Positions 35,817 through 44,609 of a DNA stretch of 64,000 bases are shown here, piece by piece. The stretch comes from Rhizobiaceae bacterium (GTDB lineage: Bacteria > Pseudomonadota > Alphaproteobacteria > Rhizobiales > Rhizobiaceae): positions 62,001 to 126,000 of the forward strand of contig JACVCH010000004.1 in assembly GCA_016742175.1 (NCBI GenBank), read 5' to 3'. The position numbers and the translations under genes are program-made. Position 1 is the first letter of the stretch. The number at the start of each line of letters is the position of its first letter. Under the pieces are notes generated by a model, which ran no database searches, was not told the DNA's origin, and saw only the letters and a list, made by a program, of their open reading frames with translations.

Positions 35817-36727
35817 CCCAGCGCGTCCCCCTTGAGCTTGTCAGGATCGAAAAGGCCGATCGATGCGGCCTGAAGCAGCCGCTTGTGCATTTCGGCAGCC
35901 ATGCGCGGGCGCACGTGGTCGACGCGGCAGGCGACACACAGATTGCGGTAGAGGCGCGTCGGATCGAGCGGAATGTGCTTCAACGGCAGCGGATTGACCG
36001 GCGAGACGCACGGCCGCGGGGCGATCGACACGCCCAAATTGGCGAGCACCATGCCGGTGATCGATTCGAGGCTTTCCAGCTCCATTGAATCTTCCACGGC
36101 TATGTTGCGATCCTGCAGCCAGCTCTCGATCATCTCGCCAACGACGGCCTGCCGCGAGAAGCGGATGAACGGCATGGTGCGCAGGAGGTGCAGCGGATCG
36201 TCGCTCACCGTCCGGGTAGATGCGAGGAGTTCGAGCGGTTCGTTGGCGATGTCCAGCCAGGTCAAGTTGCGCGGCACGACCCGCGGGCGCGTGACGATGG
36301 CAAGGTCGATCGAGCCGCGCTCGACCTGCTGCAGCAGATTCGTCGTCAGACCCGGCACGACATTGACTTTGATCCGGGGGAAATCGCGCTTGAGGAGCAT
36401 GATCGCCAGCGGCACGAGGCCGACGAGTGTTGTCGGCGCCGCTCCAAGATGAATGACCCCGCGCAACCCTTCCTCCCCCATCACCGATGGGACGAGATTG
36501 TCGTATGCGGCAACGACTTGACGCGCCTGCTCGACGAGAGCGCGGCCCAAAGGGGTCAGCTCGGGCGTACGTCGCGTCCGGTCGAAGATGCGAACCGACC
36601 ATTCGTCCTCCAGCGTCTTCATCTGCTGGCTAACGGCGGCATGGGTGAGAAAGACGGCCTCGGCCGCTGCGGTGAATGTTCCGTTTTCGGCTACGGCCAG
36701 CAAAGTACGCAGCATCCGGATCGTCAC
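35813..36727 (-). CDS. LysR-family transcriptional regulator
   Basis: The 304-residue protein has the LysR helix-turn-helix 'TFTAAAEAVFLTHAAVSQQM' followed by 'KTLEDEWSVRIFDRTRRTPE', and a C-terminal periplasmic-binding-like effector domain ('RGVIHLGAAPTTLVGLVPLA'). The GTG at 36727 is preferred: AGGAGG lies 7 bases upstream, whereas the upstream ATG in frame adds 20 unrelated residues. It is divergent from the sulfonate ABC operon and co-transcribed with the TSUP gene, so it may control both. Confidence 0.9.
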   Translation of the reverse strand: MTIRMLRTLLAVAENGTFTAAAEAVFLTHAAVSQQMKTLEDEWSVRIFDRTRRTPELTPLGRALVEQARQVVAAYDNLVPSVMGEEGLRGVIHLGAAPTTLVGLVPLAIMLLKRDFPRIKVNVVPGLTTNLLQQVERGSIDLAIVTRPRVVPRNLTWLDIANEPLELLASTRTVSDDPLHLLRTMPFIRFSRQAVVGEMIESWLQDRNIAVEDSMELESLESITGMVLANLGVSIAPRPCVSPVNPLPLKHIPLDPTRLYRNLCVACRVDHVRPRMAAEMHKRLLQAASIGLFDPDKLKGDALG

Positions 36728-37015
36728 GATATCTCCTCCTATTGTAAGAAAAATCTTCGATAGCAGAAAGAATTGATTGATTTTCAATAGAAAATTTTTC
36801 TCTTACCTTTTTGAAGCTCCGCCAGCCGACGTCAAGGGCAAAGCGAATCCAGGCCTCGAAAATGGCTTGGGCCTGGGACGAAGGAAGGAGCAGCCAGCAG
36901 GTCGCACCGGCCTGCGCAGGTTTTTCGGCATTTGCCCGAAGGAGGAGAAACGGTGCTTCGACAGGCACCCGCAGGGGATGACACCTTGCATGCCTGATCG
37001 ACACAGGGAGGACGA
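36728..37015. promoter_or_regulatory. Divergent control region between LysR and ABC operon
   Basis: This 288-base gap contains an AT-rich block near 36760-36810. Within it ATTGA-N7-TCAAT (36772-36788) is an inverted repeat of the T-N11-A type that LysR proteins recognise. No clear -10/-35 pair was fixed. The rest shows no gene. Confidence 0.45.
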
Positions 37016-37786
37016 ATGCAGGAGTCTACGCCTCTTTTGAGCGTGCGCGACGTCACGCTCCAATACAAGACGTCGGCCCATCTGATCACGGCGACCTACC
37101 GGGTCAATTTCGATGTGCTGAAGGGTGACCGGTTCATTCTTCTGGGACCATCCGGCTGCGGCAAGTCCACCCTCCTGAAGGCGGTCGGCGGATACATGAC
37201 GCCGACGGAAGGCGAGATGCGGCTCAAGGGCCAGATCATCCGCGAGCCCGGACCGGACCGGATGATGGTTTTCCAGGAATTCGACCAGCTCCTGCCCTGG
37301 CGGACTGTTCGCCAGAACGTCGCCTTCGCGCTCGAATCAGCGACGAAGATGAGCAAACGCGAATGCGACGAGCGCGCGATGCACTATATTGAGAAGGTCA
37401 ACCTCGCGCGCTTCGCCGACAGCTATCCGCACATGCTGTCGGGCGGCATGAAGCAGCGCGTCGCCATCGCGCGCGGCATGGCGATGGAGCCTGACATCCT
37501 CCTTATGGACGAGCCTTTCGCGGCGCTCGATGCGCTGACGCGCCGACGCATGCAGGACGAATTGCTGCAGCTTTGGGAGGAAACGAAGTTCACGGTTCTG
37601 TTCGTCACGCACTCGATTCCCGAGGCGATCAAGATCGGCAACCGCATCCTGCTCCTGTCGCCGCATCCGGGACGGGTGAAGGCGGAACTCAACTCCACCA
37701 CGGACGCCATCGAAGGCACCAAGCTCGAAAAGCGCATCCAGCACATGCTGTTTGCCGGCCAGGAAATGGAGCACGCCCATGCCTAA
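37016..37786 (+). CDS. ABC transporter ATPase, nitrate/sulfonate/taurine (SsuB/TauB) family
   Basis: The 256-residue ATPase has Walker A 'LLGPSGCGKSTLLKAV' near residue 45, a Q-loop 'MMVFQEFDQLLPWRTV', the signature 'LSGGMKQRVAIARGM' and Walker B 'ILLMDEPFAALDALTR'. 'LLPWRTVRQNV' is typical of the SsuB/TauB branch. GGGAGGA precedes the ATG. It energises the permease at 37779-38687. Confidence 0.93.
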   Translation: MQESTPLLSVRDVTLQYKTSAHLITATYRVNFDVLKGDRFILLGPSGCGKSTLLKAVGGYMTPTEGEMRLKGQIIREPGPDRMMVFQEFDQLLPWRTVRQNVAFALESATKMSKRECDERAMHYIEKVNLARFADSYPHMLSGGMKQRVAIARGMAMEPDILLMDEPFAALDALTRRRMQDELLQLWEETKFTVLFVTHSIPEAIKIGNRILLLSPHPGRVKAELNSTTDAIEGTKLEKRIQHMLFAGQEMEHAHA

Positions 37787-38687
37787 CGCCACGGCATCGT
37801 CCGCAGCAGTGATCGATTATCCGGCCGCGCGGCCCGAGATCCTCTATGACGAGCAGTCGGCCGACCAGATCTCGGTGGTCGAGAAGCCGCTCTCCACGCT
37901 GCAGATGATCTACAATGAGGGTTTCGTGCGCAAGGCCGTGATCCTCGTCGTACTGGCGCTCGTCTGGGAGGCCTATGGGCGCTACCTCAACAACGACCTG
38001 CTCTTCCCGACCTTCACGCAGACCATGTCATCGTTCCTGTCGAGCGTCGCGGCCTTCGAACTTCCGGCGCGCGCCTGGGCGTCCATCAAGGTCCTGCTGA
38101 TCGGCTATGGCATCGGCATCGTTCTGGCGACGCTTTTGACGGCGCTCGCGATGGCCTCGCGGATCGGCACTGACTTCCTCGAGACGATGACGTCGATGTT
38201 CAACCCGCTGCCGGCCATCGCGCTCCTGCCGCTGGCGCTGATCTGGTTCGGGCTGGGGACGGCCAGCCTCGTCTTCGTCCTCGTCCATTCAGTCACCTGG
38301 GCGATCGCGCTCAACACGCATTCGGGCTTCCTGTCAGTCTCGAAGACGCTGAAGATGGTGGGCCGGAACTACGGGCTGAGAGGTTTCCGCTTCATCACGC
38401 GCATCCTGATCCCGGCTGCGTTCCCCTCGATCCTGACGGGGTTGAAGATCGGCTGGGCTTTTGCCTGGCGAACGCTGATCGCGGCCGAGCTCGTCTTCGG
38501 CGTCAGTTCCGGCTCGGGCGGGCTTGGCTGGTTCATCTTCGAGAACAAGAACATGCTCGACATTTCGGCCGTTTTTGCCGGGCTCTTGACCGTCATCATC
38601 ATCGGCCTCGTGGTCGAGAACGTGATCTTCCAGACGATCGAGCGTCGCACCATCCAGCGCTGGGGGATGCAGACCTCGTCGAGCTGA
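37779..38687 (+). CDS. ABC transporter permease, SsuC/TauC family
   Basis: The 302-residue protein has an unusually long hydrophilic N-terminus (about 50 residues), then six membrane segments with 'TMTSMFNPLPAIALLPLALI' and 'WFGLGTASLVFVLVHS', and 'AAFPSILTGLKIGWAFAWRT', the EAA-type loop of this branch. The ATG at 37779 overlaps the ATPase gene by eight bases with GGAG upstream. A probable sulfonate importer by family and by neighbours. Confidence 0.92.
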   Translation: MPNATASSAAVIDYPAARPEILYDEQSADQISVVEKPLSTLQMIYNEGFVRKAVILVVLALVWEAYGRYLNNDLLFPTFTQTMSSFLSSVAAFELPARAWASIKVLLIGYGIGIVLATLLTALAMASRIGTDFLETMTSMFNPLPAIALLPLALIWFGLGTASLVFVLVHSVTWAIALNTHSGFLSVSKTLKMVGRNYGLRGFRFITRILIPAAFPSILTGLKIGWAFAWRTLIAAELVFGVSSGSGGLGWFIFENKNMLDISAVFAGLLTVIIIGLVVENVIFQTIERRTIQRWGMQTSSS

Positions 38688-38790
38688 AAATCGCGGCGCC
38701 GGGCAACCGGCGCCGCTTCACATTCAGGGCAAGGAAACAGGGCTGCACGCCGATTACCGACACGCAGTCCAAATAAGCAGGGAGAACGGC

Positions 38791-39795
38791 ATGAAAGTGA
38801 ATTTGAAACTTGCAGTGCTCGCCGCAGTGGCGCTCGGCATACTCCCCTCGGCGGCGATGGCCGAGGTGTCAACCGTCCGGCTCGCCAAGCAGTTGGGCAT
38901 TTCCTACCTGCCGCTTACGGTCATGGAGGAACAAGGCCTTCTGGAGAAGCACGCGGCGGAAGCCGGGCACGAGATTACGGTCGAGTGGCTGCGCTTCACC
39001 GGCGGTTCGGGCATGAACGAGGCCCTGATTTCCGGCAATCTCGACTTCGCCTCCGGCGGCGTCGGGCCGCTCCTGACTATCTGGGGCCGCACTCAGACCA
39101 ATCTCGGCGTCAAGGGCGTCGCGACGCTGAACGCCATGCCGATCCAGCTCGTCAGCATGAAGGAGGGCGTCGGTTCGATCGCGGATTTGACCGAGACTGA
39201 CAAGATCGCGCTTCCGGCGGTCAAGACCTCGATCCAGGCAGTGACCCTTCAGATGGCCGCCGAGAAGGAATTCGGCGAGGGCGAACAGCACCGGCTCGAT
39301 CCCTTGACCGTATCGATGGGCCACACCGACGCGCAGCTCGCGCTGATGGGAGGCGGTTCGGAAATCACCGCGCATTTCGGCTCCTCGCCATTTCAGGAAA
39401 TGGAGTTGAAGGACGAGCGCGCGACGTTGATTCTCGACAGCTACGATGTTCTGGGCGGACCGCACACCTTCAACTCAGTCTGGGCCAGCGGACGGTTCGT
39501 CGAGGCCAATCCTCAGATCACACAGGCCTTCGTCGACGCGCTGAAAGAAAGCATGGAGTTCATCAACGCGAACCCGGAAGAAGCCGCAGCGCTCTGGATC
39601 GAGGCTGAAAGCACCAACCTTTCGCAGGAGGATGCGGTCGCGATCATCACGGCCGAGACGACCGAATGGACGACGACGCCGAAAAAGGTGCTCGACTATC
39701 TCGCCTTCATGAACCGCGTCGGGCTCGTCGAGGCGACCACCGACAACTGGCAAGACATCTACTTCCCGATGATCCACGACGAAGAGGGCAGCTAG
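38791..39795 (+). CDS. ABC transporter substrate-binding protein, TauA/SsuA-like
   Basis: The 334-residue precursor has a Sec signal ('LAAVALGILPSAAMAE') and the nitrate/sulfonate-binding fold: 'ISYLPLTVMEEQGLLEKHAA', 'SGNLDFASGGVGPLLTIWG' and 'DKIALPAVKTSIQAVTLQMA'. It is the third gene of the ABC operon and ends before a strong terminator. A paralogue lies at 43577-44578, sharing stretches such as 'QMAAEKEFGEGE' and 'SYDVLGGP'. Likely ligand: a small organosulfonate. Confidence 0.92.
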   Translation: MKVNLKLAVLAAVALGILPSAAMAEVSTVRLAKQLGISYLPLTVMEEQGLLEKHAAEAGHEITVEWLRFTGGSGMNEALISGNLDFASGGVGPLLTIWGRTQTNLGVKGVATLNAMPIQLVSMKEGVGSIADLTETDKIALPAVKTSIQAVTLQMAAEKEFGEGEQHRLDPLTVSMGHTDAQLALMGGGSEITAHFGSSPFQEMELKDERATLILDSYDVLGGPHTFNSVWASGRFVEANPQITQAFVDALKESMEFINANPEEAAALWIEAESTNLSQEDAVAIITAETTEWTTTPKKVLDYLAFMNRVGLVEATTDNWQDIYFPMIHDEEGS

Positions 39796-39816
39796 GAGCG
39801 GCCACGAGAACACCGA

Positions 39817-39846
39817 AAGGGCCGGGTCATCCCCGGCCCTTTTTTC
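39817..39846 (+). terminator. Strong rho-independent terminator of the sulfonate ABC operon
   Basis: A 10-bp stem (arms 39817-39826 and 39832-39841, AAGGGCCGGG / CCCGGCCCTT) with a 5-nt loop runs straight into a T-run. Confidence 0.9.
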
Positions 39847-39883
39847 TACCCCCGAAGCCGAGGACGAAGCGCCCTTGCCCCGC

Positions 39884-40903
39884 TCAGCCCAGCCAGAGAA
39901 TGGCGATCATCGCCAGCCCGGCGATCCAGGCCGTCTCGATGATGACGACGAGCATGGCCTTCGGACCGACCTTCATGACGTCGCCCAGCATGGTCTTCAC
40001 CCCGAGCGCGGCAATGGCCGCAACGAGCGCCCAGCGCGATACGTCGGAGGCGAACTCGCGCATGAAGGGCGTGATGAGGCCGAGACTGTTGACGATGACC
40101 AGAACCACGAAGGCGACGAGGAAGGCCGGCAGCCTGGGCGCAGCGCTGCCCTGTCCGCGCTGTGCAATGACGAAGGAAATGGCGAGCACGACCGGTACGA
40201 GCATGGAGACCCGCAGGAGCTTGGTCAGCGTGGCCGCATCGCCCGCCTCGGTGGAAATGCTGTAGCCGGCGCCGACGACCTGAGCCACGTCGTGGATCGT
40301 CGCGCCGAGAAAGACGCCCGCCCAGATGTCGTTCCAGCCGGCGCTTTGAAGCGCGATCGGATAGGCGACCATGGCGATGGTGCTCAACGTCGTCACGGCG
40401 ATGACCGTGAAGATCGTGTCGCTCTCCCGGCCTTTGGGAAGGACCGAAGCAATGGCGAGCGCGGCGGAGGCACCGCAAATGCCGACCGCGCCGCCCGTCA
40501 GGAGACCGAAGCGCGTTTCGAAACCGAAGAGGCGGGCGAGCGCCATGCCCACCGCAATGGTCGCGACGACGCCACCGACGGCCAGCAGGATCGGCAACGG
40601 GCCGAGGCTCGCCGCGGCCTCGATGGTGATCCGGGCGCCGAGCAGCGCGACGCCGACCCGAAGGATGGTTCGTGCCGAAAAATCGATGCCCGGCCGGCAG
40701 TTCGCATCCGCCGACAGGAAGTTGAACGCCATGCCCAGCAAAAGCGCGAACAGCATGACCGGCCCGCCGTAGTGGTCGGACAGGAACGTGGCCGCCAGTG
40801 CGATTGTGGATGCGACGAGAATGCCTGGCACCAGCGATCGAGCCGTCTCGATACGGTGACGAGCAGGCCCGTCAGGCAGGGTACGGATCAGGGGCTTTAG
40901 CAT
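39884..40903 (-). CDS. Second UPF0324/YeiH-family putative sulfate/sulfite exporter
   Basis: The 339-residue membrane protein is a clear paralogue of the taurine-operon TauZ: 'AATFLSDHYGGPVMLFALLL', 'ILRVGVALLGARITIEAAA', 'GGAVGICGASAALAIASVLP' and '[20 protein letters not shown]'. The ATG at 40903 begins the conserved part. It is divergent from the HutC regulator gene and shares its operator region, so it is likely co-regulated with suyAB and exports the anion released there. Confidence 0.85.
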   Translation of the reverse strand: MLKPLIRTLPDGPARHRIETARSLVPGILVASTIALAATFLSDHYGGPVMLFALLLGMAFNFLSADANCRPGIDFSARTILRVGVALLGARITIEAAASLGPLPILLAVGGVVATIAVGMALARLFGFETRFGLLTGGAVGICGASAALAIASVLPKGRESDTIFTVIAVTTLSTIAMVAYPIALQSAGWNDIWAGVFLGATIHDVAQVVGAGYSISTEAGDAATLTKLLRVSMLVPVVLAISFVIAQRGQGSAAPRLPAFLVAFVVLVIVNSLGLITPFMREFASDVSRWALVAAIAALGVKTMLGDVMKVGPKAMLVVIIETAWIAGLAMIAILWLG

Positions 40904-40948
40904 CGAGGTCTTCCGATAGGTGTGGGCCGGCGGAAGACGCATACCAAG

Positions 40949-40983
40949 CTCTTATATCTTATGCCAGATATCATTGATAAGAG
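40949..40983. promoter_or_regulatory. Operator cluster between the exporter and the HutC-type GntR gene
   Basis: Two nested inverted repeats are seen: CTCTTAT (40949-40955) with ATAAGAG (40977-40983), and ATATCT (40954-40959) with AGATAT (40966-40971). Within it TCTTATATCTTAT (40950-40962) is identical to the sequence over the suyAB -10 box. It is a likely autoregulatory site of the GntR protein. Confidence 0.6.
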
Positions 40984-41056
40984 TATTTGCAGGCATGACT
41001 TTGCCGGGGTCAGATGCTATCGGGGCAGACCGACCCGCGGCCTTGGAGATCCCTGC

Positions 41057-41788
41057 ATGCCTGCACCAACCGACGCTGAAGCGCTCAGCTTTCAGCCGCT
41101 CTATAAGCAGGTGCGCGACCGGCTCATCAAACGGATCGTCGATGGAGCGTGGGCCCCCGGAGCGCTCCTGCCGTCCGAAATGCAGATCGCCGCCGAGCTC
41201 GGCGTCCATCCTGGCACGGTCCGGCGCGCGCTCGACGCCATGGCGAAGGACAATCTCGTCGTTCGCCGGCAGGGCCGCGGCACATTCGTGTCGACCCATG
41301 ACGACGAACGGGTGATGTTCCAGTTCTTCAAGATCGTGCCGGATGCCGGCACGCGGACCTTTCCGCAGAGCTCGGTCCTGTCCATCGGTGTACACCCGGC
41401 GACGAACGACGAACTCGAGCAGCTTGCGCGCGCTGCGGGCGAGGAGGTCGTCCGCATCCGGCGCCTGCGCTCCATCTCCGGTGCGCCGGCGATCCACGAA
41501 ACGATCACCGTGCCAAGCGCCGATTTCCCGGCCCTCGAAACGATGGAACTGCCGAACAATCTCTACGGGCTCTACGCGATGCGCTTCAACGTCACGATCG
41601 CGTCTTCGAAGGAGCGCCTGAAAGCCGTGGCGGCTGACGCGATGGACGGCGAAGCGTTGGGCATCGCGGTCGGGCATCCGCTTCTCCAGATCAACCGCGT
41701 CGCCTATGCGGTGGACAAAACACCCGTCGAACTGCGCCGCAGCAACTGCCTGACGGAACAGCTTCACTACCGCTCCGAACTCTTCTGA
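41057..41788 (+). CDS. GntR-family regulator, HutC subfamily (UTRA domain)
   Basis: The 243-residue regulator has a winged helix ('PLYKQVRDRLIKRIVDGAWA', 'LPSEMQIAAELGVHPGTVRR', 'VRRQGRGTFVSTH') and a UTRA effector domain ('EEVVRIRRLRSISGAPAIHE', 'LQINRVAYAVDKTPVELRRS'). The ATG at 41057 has GGAG eight bases upstream. It heads a run with the thiamine-diphosphate enzyme and a binding protein and is divergent from the exporter. The shared 13-mer implies control of suyAB too. Confidence 0.9.
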   Translation: MPAPTDAEALSFQPLYKQVRDRLIKRIVDGAWAPGALLPSEMQIAAELGVHPGTVRRALDAMAKDNLVVRRQGRGTFVSTHDDERVMFQFFKIVPDAGTRTFPQSSVLSIGVHPATNDELEQLARAAGEEVVRIRRLRSISGAPAIHETITVPSADFPALETMELPNNLYGLYAMRFNVTIASSKERLKAVAADAMDGEALGIAVGHPLLQINRVAYAVDKTPVELRRSNCLTEQLHYRSELF

Positions 41789-41925
41789 CAGAAGCCTTGC
41801 CGATCGATAGCCCAGGTTACGAGACGCGCAAGAATTTTCGGCGTTCCATAAGTCCTGCCATCCCTTAACGTCCGAACGCCGTCCACCAGCGTGGATGCGG
41901 CAGCAGGAGTGGAGGAGACGTGCAT

Positions 41926-43527
41926 ATGCGAGGCGCAGATCTTGTGACCGGGGCACTGGCCTCGGCAGGCGTGAAGACGATATTCTCGCTGTCAGGCAAC
42001 CAGATCATGCCCGTCTACGACGCATGCCTCGATACGGGGCTGCGCATCATCCACACGCGTCACGAAGCCGCGGCAGTGTTCATGGCCGATGCTCACGCGC
42101 AACTGACCGGCACGCTCGGCGTGGCGCTCGTGACGGCGGCGCCGGGGGCCGCGAACGCGCTCGGGCCGCTTTTCAGCGCGCGTCTATCCGAAAGTCCTGT
42201 GCTGCTCTTGACCGGAGACTCCTCGGTGGCACAGGACGGGCGCGGCGCCTTCCAGGAACTCGACCAGGTCGCCCTGACCTCACCTTTGACCAAAGTTTCT
42301 CTGCGGCCGAAATCGGCAGCAGAGCTTCGCGACGCGCTGATCGAAGCTGCGCGCGTTGCGCTGTCGGGGCGTCCCGGCCCGGTCCACATCGCCCTGCCCT
42401 TCGATGTGCTAGAGGCAAGTTCGGACATCGGGATTCCCACTGCCGAGGAAATGCGGCCGATCGCCGAAACGGTCGAGGAAGCGCAGGTCGCGAACATCGC
42501 AAAGCACGTCGCCGCCGCCGAGCGGCCGCTCATCCTCCTGGGTCCGGCGATGTCCTCAAGCCGGACCGGCGACCTCACCGCAAGGCTCGCCGACCATCTC
42601 GATGCGCCGGTGATCGCAATGGAAAGTCCGCGCGGTCTCAACGATCCCTCGCTGGGCGCGATCGAGCCGATCGTCGCCGATGCGGACCTGATCGTCGCGC
42701 TGGGCAAGCCGGTCGACTTCACGCTCGGCTTCGGCAAGCCGGCCGCCCGGGCGCGGTGGATCGTCGTGAATGCGGAGAATGCCGAAATCGCGCGCGCACG
42801 TTCCAATCTCGGCGAGCGCATCCTGCTGGACCTGAAAGCGACGCCCGGCAGCGTCGCCGACGCCATGTTCGACCAACCGAAGGCCGAGGGCGCACGGAGC
42901 GACTGGCGCGGGCGCGTCGACGCCGCCACTCGGTGGCGCGCGGCATTTACGGAAACCGACCCGGCATCCGGGCGCATTACGTCTGGCGGACTTTGCGCCG
43001 CCGTCCAACGCAGCCTGGAGAACAAGGCGCGCTCGATCGTGATCTGCGACGGAGGCGAATTCGGCCAGTGGGCGCAGGCCGGAACGCGCGGCACGCGCCG
43101 CATCGTCAACGGCCCCTCGGGCGCCATCGGCGGCGGACCCTGCTACGGCCTTGGAGCCCGGGTCGCCGATCCGGATGCGGCCATAATCGTCCTGGTGGGC
43201 GACGGCACCATAGGCTTTCACCTCGCCGAGTTCGAGACCGCTGCCCGCGCCGGCACGCCGTTCGTCGTCGTGATCGGCAATGACGGGCTGTGGAACGCGG
43301 AGCACCAGATCCAACTGCGTCAATACGGACCCGACCGCCTCATCGGCTGCGACCTGTCGCCTGCCCGCTACGATCTCGCCGTCGCAGCGCTTGGCGGTCA
43401 TGGCGAGTATGTCGAACAGGCGAGCGAACTCGACGCAGCGCTCGAACGCGCCATGGCCAGCGGCAAGGTCGCCTGCGTCAACGTCGTCATCGCCGGCCTG
43501 CCCGCACCGAGCGGCAGCGGCCACTGA
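41926..43527 (+). CDS. Thiamine-diphosphate-dependent enzyme (acetolactate synthase/decarboxylase-like), substrate unknown
   Basis: The 533-residue protein has the three domains of this family. The catalytic glutamate is E47 ('IIHTRHEAAAVFMADAHAQL'), the central domain starts near 185, and the cofactor motif runs from 'VLVGDGTIGFHLAEFETAA' to 'VVIGNDGLWNAEHQI'. It is not Xsc (no Xsc signatures) and is one chain, unlike two-subunit sulfopyruvate decarboxylase ComDE. A sulfopyruvate or other 2-oxo-sulfonate decarboxylase, or a 2-hydroxyacyl lyase, is possible. The ATG at 41926 has GGAGGAG eight bases upstream; a GTG at 41920 is too close. Confidence 0.8.
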   Translation: MRGADLVTGALASAGVKTIFSLSGNQIMPVYDACLDTGLRIIHTRHEAAAVFMADAHAQLTGTLGVALVTAAPGAANALGPLFSARLSESPVLLLTGDSSVAQDGRGAFQELDQVALTSPLTKVSLRPKSAAELRDALIEAARVALSGRPGPVHIALPFDVLEASSDIGIPTAEEMRPIAETVEEAQVANIAKHVAAAERPLILLGPAMSSSRTGDLTARLADHLDAPVIAMESPRGLNDPSLGAIEPIVADADLIVALGKPVDFTLGFGKPAARARWIVVNAENAEIARARSNLGERILLDLKATPGSVADAMFDQPKAEGARSDWRGRVDAATRWRAAFTETDPASGRITSGGLCAAVQRSLENKARSIVICDGGEFGQWAQAGTRGTRRIVNGPSGAIGGGPCYGLGARVADPDAAIIVLVGDGTIGFHLAEFETAARAGTPFVVVIGNDGLWNAEHQIQLRQYGPDRLIGCDLSPARYDLAVAALGGHGEYVEQASELDAALERAMASGKVACVNVVIAGLPAPSGSGH

Positions 43528-43576
43528 ACAAGAAGGGCGCCAAGCCCCCGTCATCAATCCAAGGGAGGAATAAAAA

Positions 43577-44578
43577 ATGTCGTGTCGAAAATTCGCGCTG
43601 GCAGCGGCGATCACTCTTTCAGGCGTAGCCGTCGCGCAGGCCGAGATGGCCGAGATCACCATCGCGCGGCAGCCCAGCCTGGGCCATCTGCCGCTGATGA
43701 TCATGGAAGACCGGGGCCTGCTTCAGGAGCGGGCGGCCGAGCTCGGCGTCGCCGACCTCAAAGTCAATTTCGCGACGCTTGCCGGCGGAGCGGCCATGAA
43801 CGACGCGCTGCTCTCCAACAGCATCCAGTTCGCCGCCGGCGGCGTGCCTCCGCTTCTCATCCTGCGCGAGCGGACCGAAGGCCGGGCGGTCGAGGTCAAA
43901 GGCGTGTCGGCCATGAATTCCATGCCGCTGCTCCTCAACAGCAACAAGGAGGAGATCAAATCGATCGCGGACTTCACCTCCGCCGACAAGATCGCGCTGC
44001 CGGCCGTCAAGGTGTCGATCCAGGCAATCTTGCTGCAGATGGCGGCCGAAAAGGAATTCGGCGAAGGCGAGCACGATCGGCTCGACCAGTTCACCGTAAC
44101 CATGTCCCATCCCGACGGCATGGCCGCGCTGATGGCCGGGCAGGAAGTGACCGCTCACTTCACCGCTTCTCCCATCCAGGACCTGGAACTTCAGAACGAG
44201 GGCATCCACACGGTCCTGAACTCCTATGACGTGCTGGGGGGACCGGCGACGTTCAATGTCGTGTGGGCCTCCAGCAGCTTCAAGGACGAAAATCCGCTGA
44301 TCTATCAAGCCTTCGTCGAGACGCTGGAGGAAGCGATCGAGATCATCAACAGCGACACGGAAGGCGCCGTCAACACCTATGTGCGCCTCGGCGGCGACGG
44401 TTCGACGCCCGAACTCGTTCGCCAGATCATCACCGATCCGCAGGTCGAATACACGACGACCCCGAACAATATCGGGACCTATCTCGACTTCATGACGCGC
44501 ATCGGCACGCTGAAATCGGAGGGGACGACATGGCAGGACGTATTCTTCGAGAACGTTCACGACAAGCAGGGAACCTGA
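43577..44578 (+). CDS. Orphan ABC transporter substrate-binding protein, TauA-like paralogue
   Basis: The 333-residue precursor has a Sec signal ('LAAAITLSGVAVAQAE') and the same fold and many identical stretches as the 38791-39795 protein ('DKIALPAVK', 'QMAAEKEFGEGE', 'SYDVLGGP'). No ATPase or permease genes follow. It likely shares the membrane complex at 37016-38687 and brings a second solute. GGGAGGA precedes the ATG; it lies 49 bases after the thiamine enzyme gene. Confidence 0.9.
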   Translation: MSCRKFALAAAITLSGVAVAQAEMAEITIARQPSLGHLPLMIMEDRGLLQERAAELGVADLKVNFATLAGGAAMNDALLSNSIQFAAGGVPPLLILRERTEGRAVEVKGVSAMNSMPLLLNSNKEEIKSIADFTSADKIALPAVKVSIQAILLQMAAEKEFGEGEHDRLDQFTVTMSHPDGMAALMAGQEVTAHFTASPIQDLELQNEGIHTVLNSYDVLGGPATFNVVWASSSFKDENPLIYQAFVETLEEAIEIINSDTEGAVNTYVRLGGDGSTPELVRQIITDPQVEYTTTPNNIGTYLDFMTRIGTLKSEGTTWQDVFFENVHDKQGT

Positions 44579-44588
44579 AAAGAGCCGT

Positions 44589-44609
44589 CCTCATGCAGTC
44601 GGCATGAGG
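44589..44609. terminator. Hairpin at the convergent end of two operons
   Basis: CCTCATGC (44589-44596) and GCATGAGG (44602-44609) form a perfect 8-bp stem with a 5-nt loop, followed on the plus strand by ATGATTTTC. It overlaps the last codons of the convergent ADH gene, so it could serve the plus-strand operon. Confidence 0.5.

Noticed and set aside
41926-43527. Second sulfoacetaldehyde acetyltransferase
   Set aside because: It lacks the Xsc N-terminal signature and is shorter; only the general thiamine-enzyme motifs are shared.
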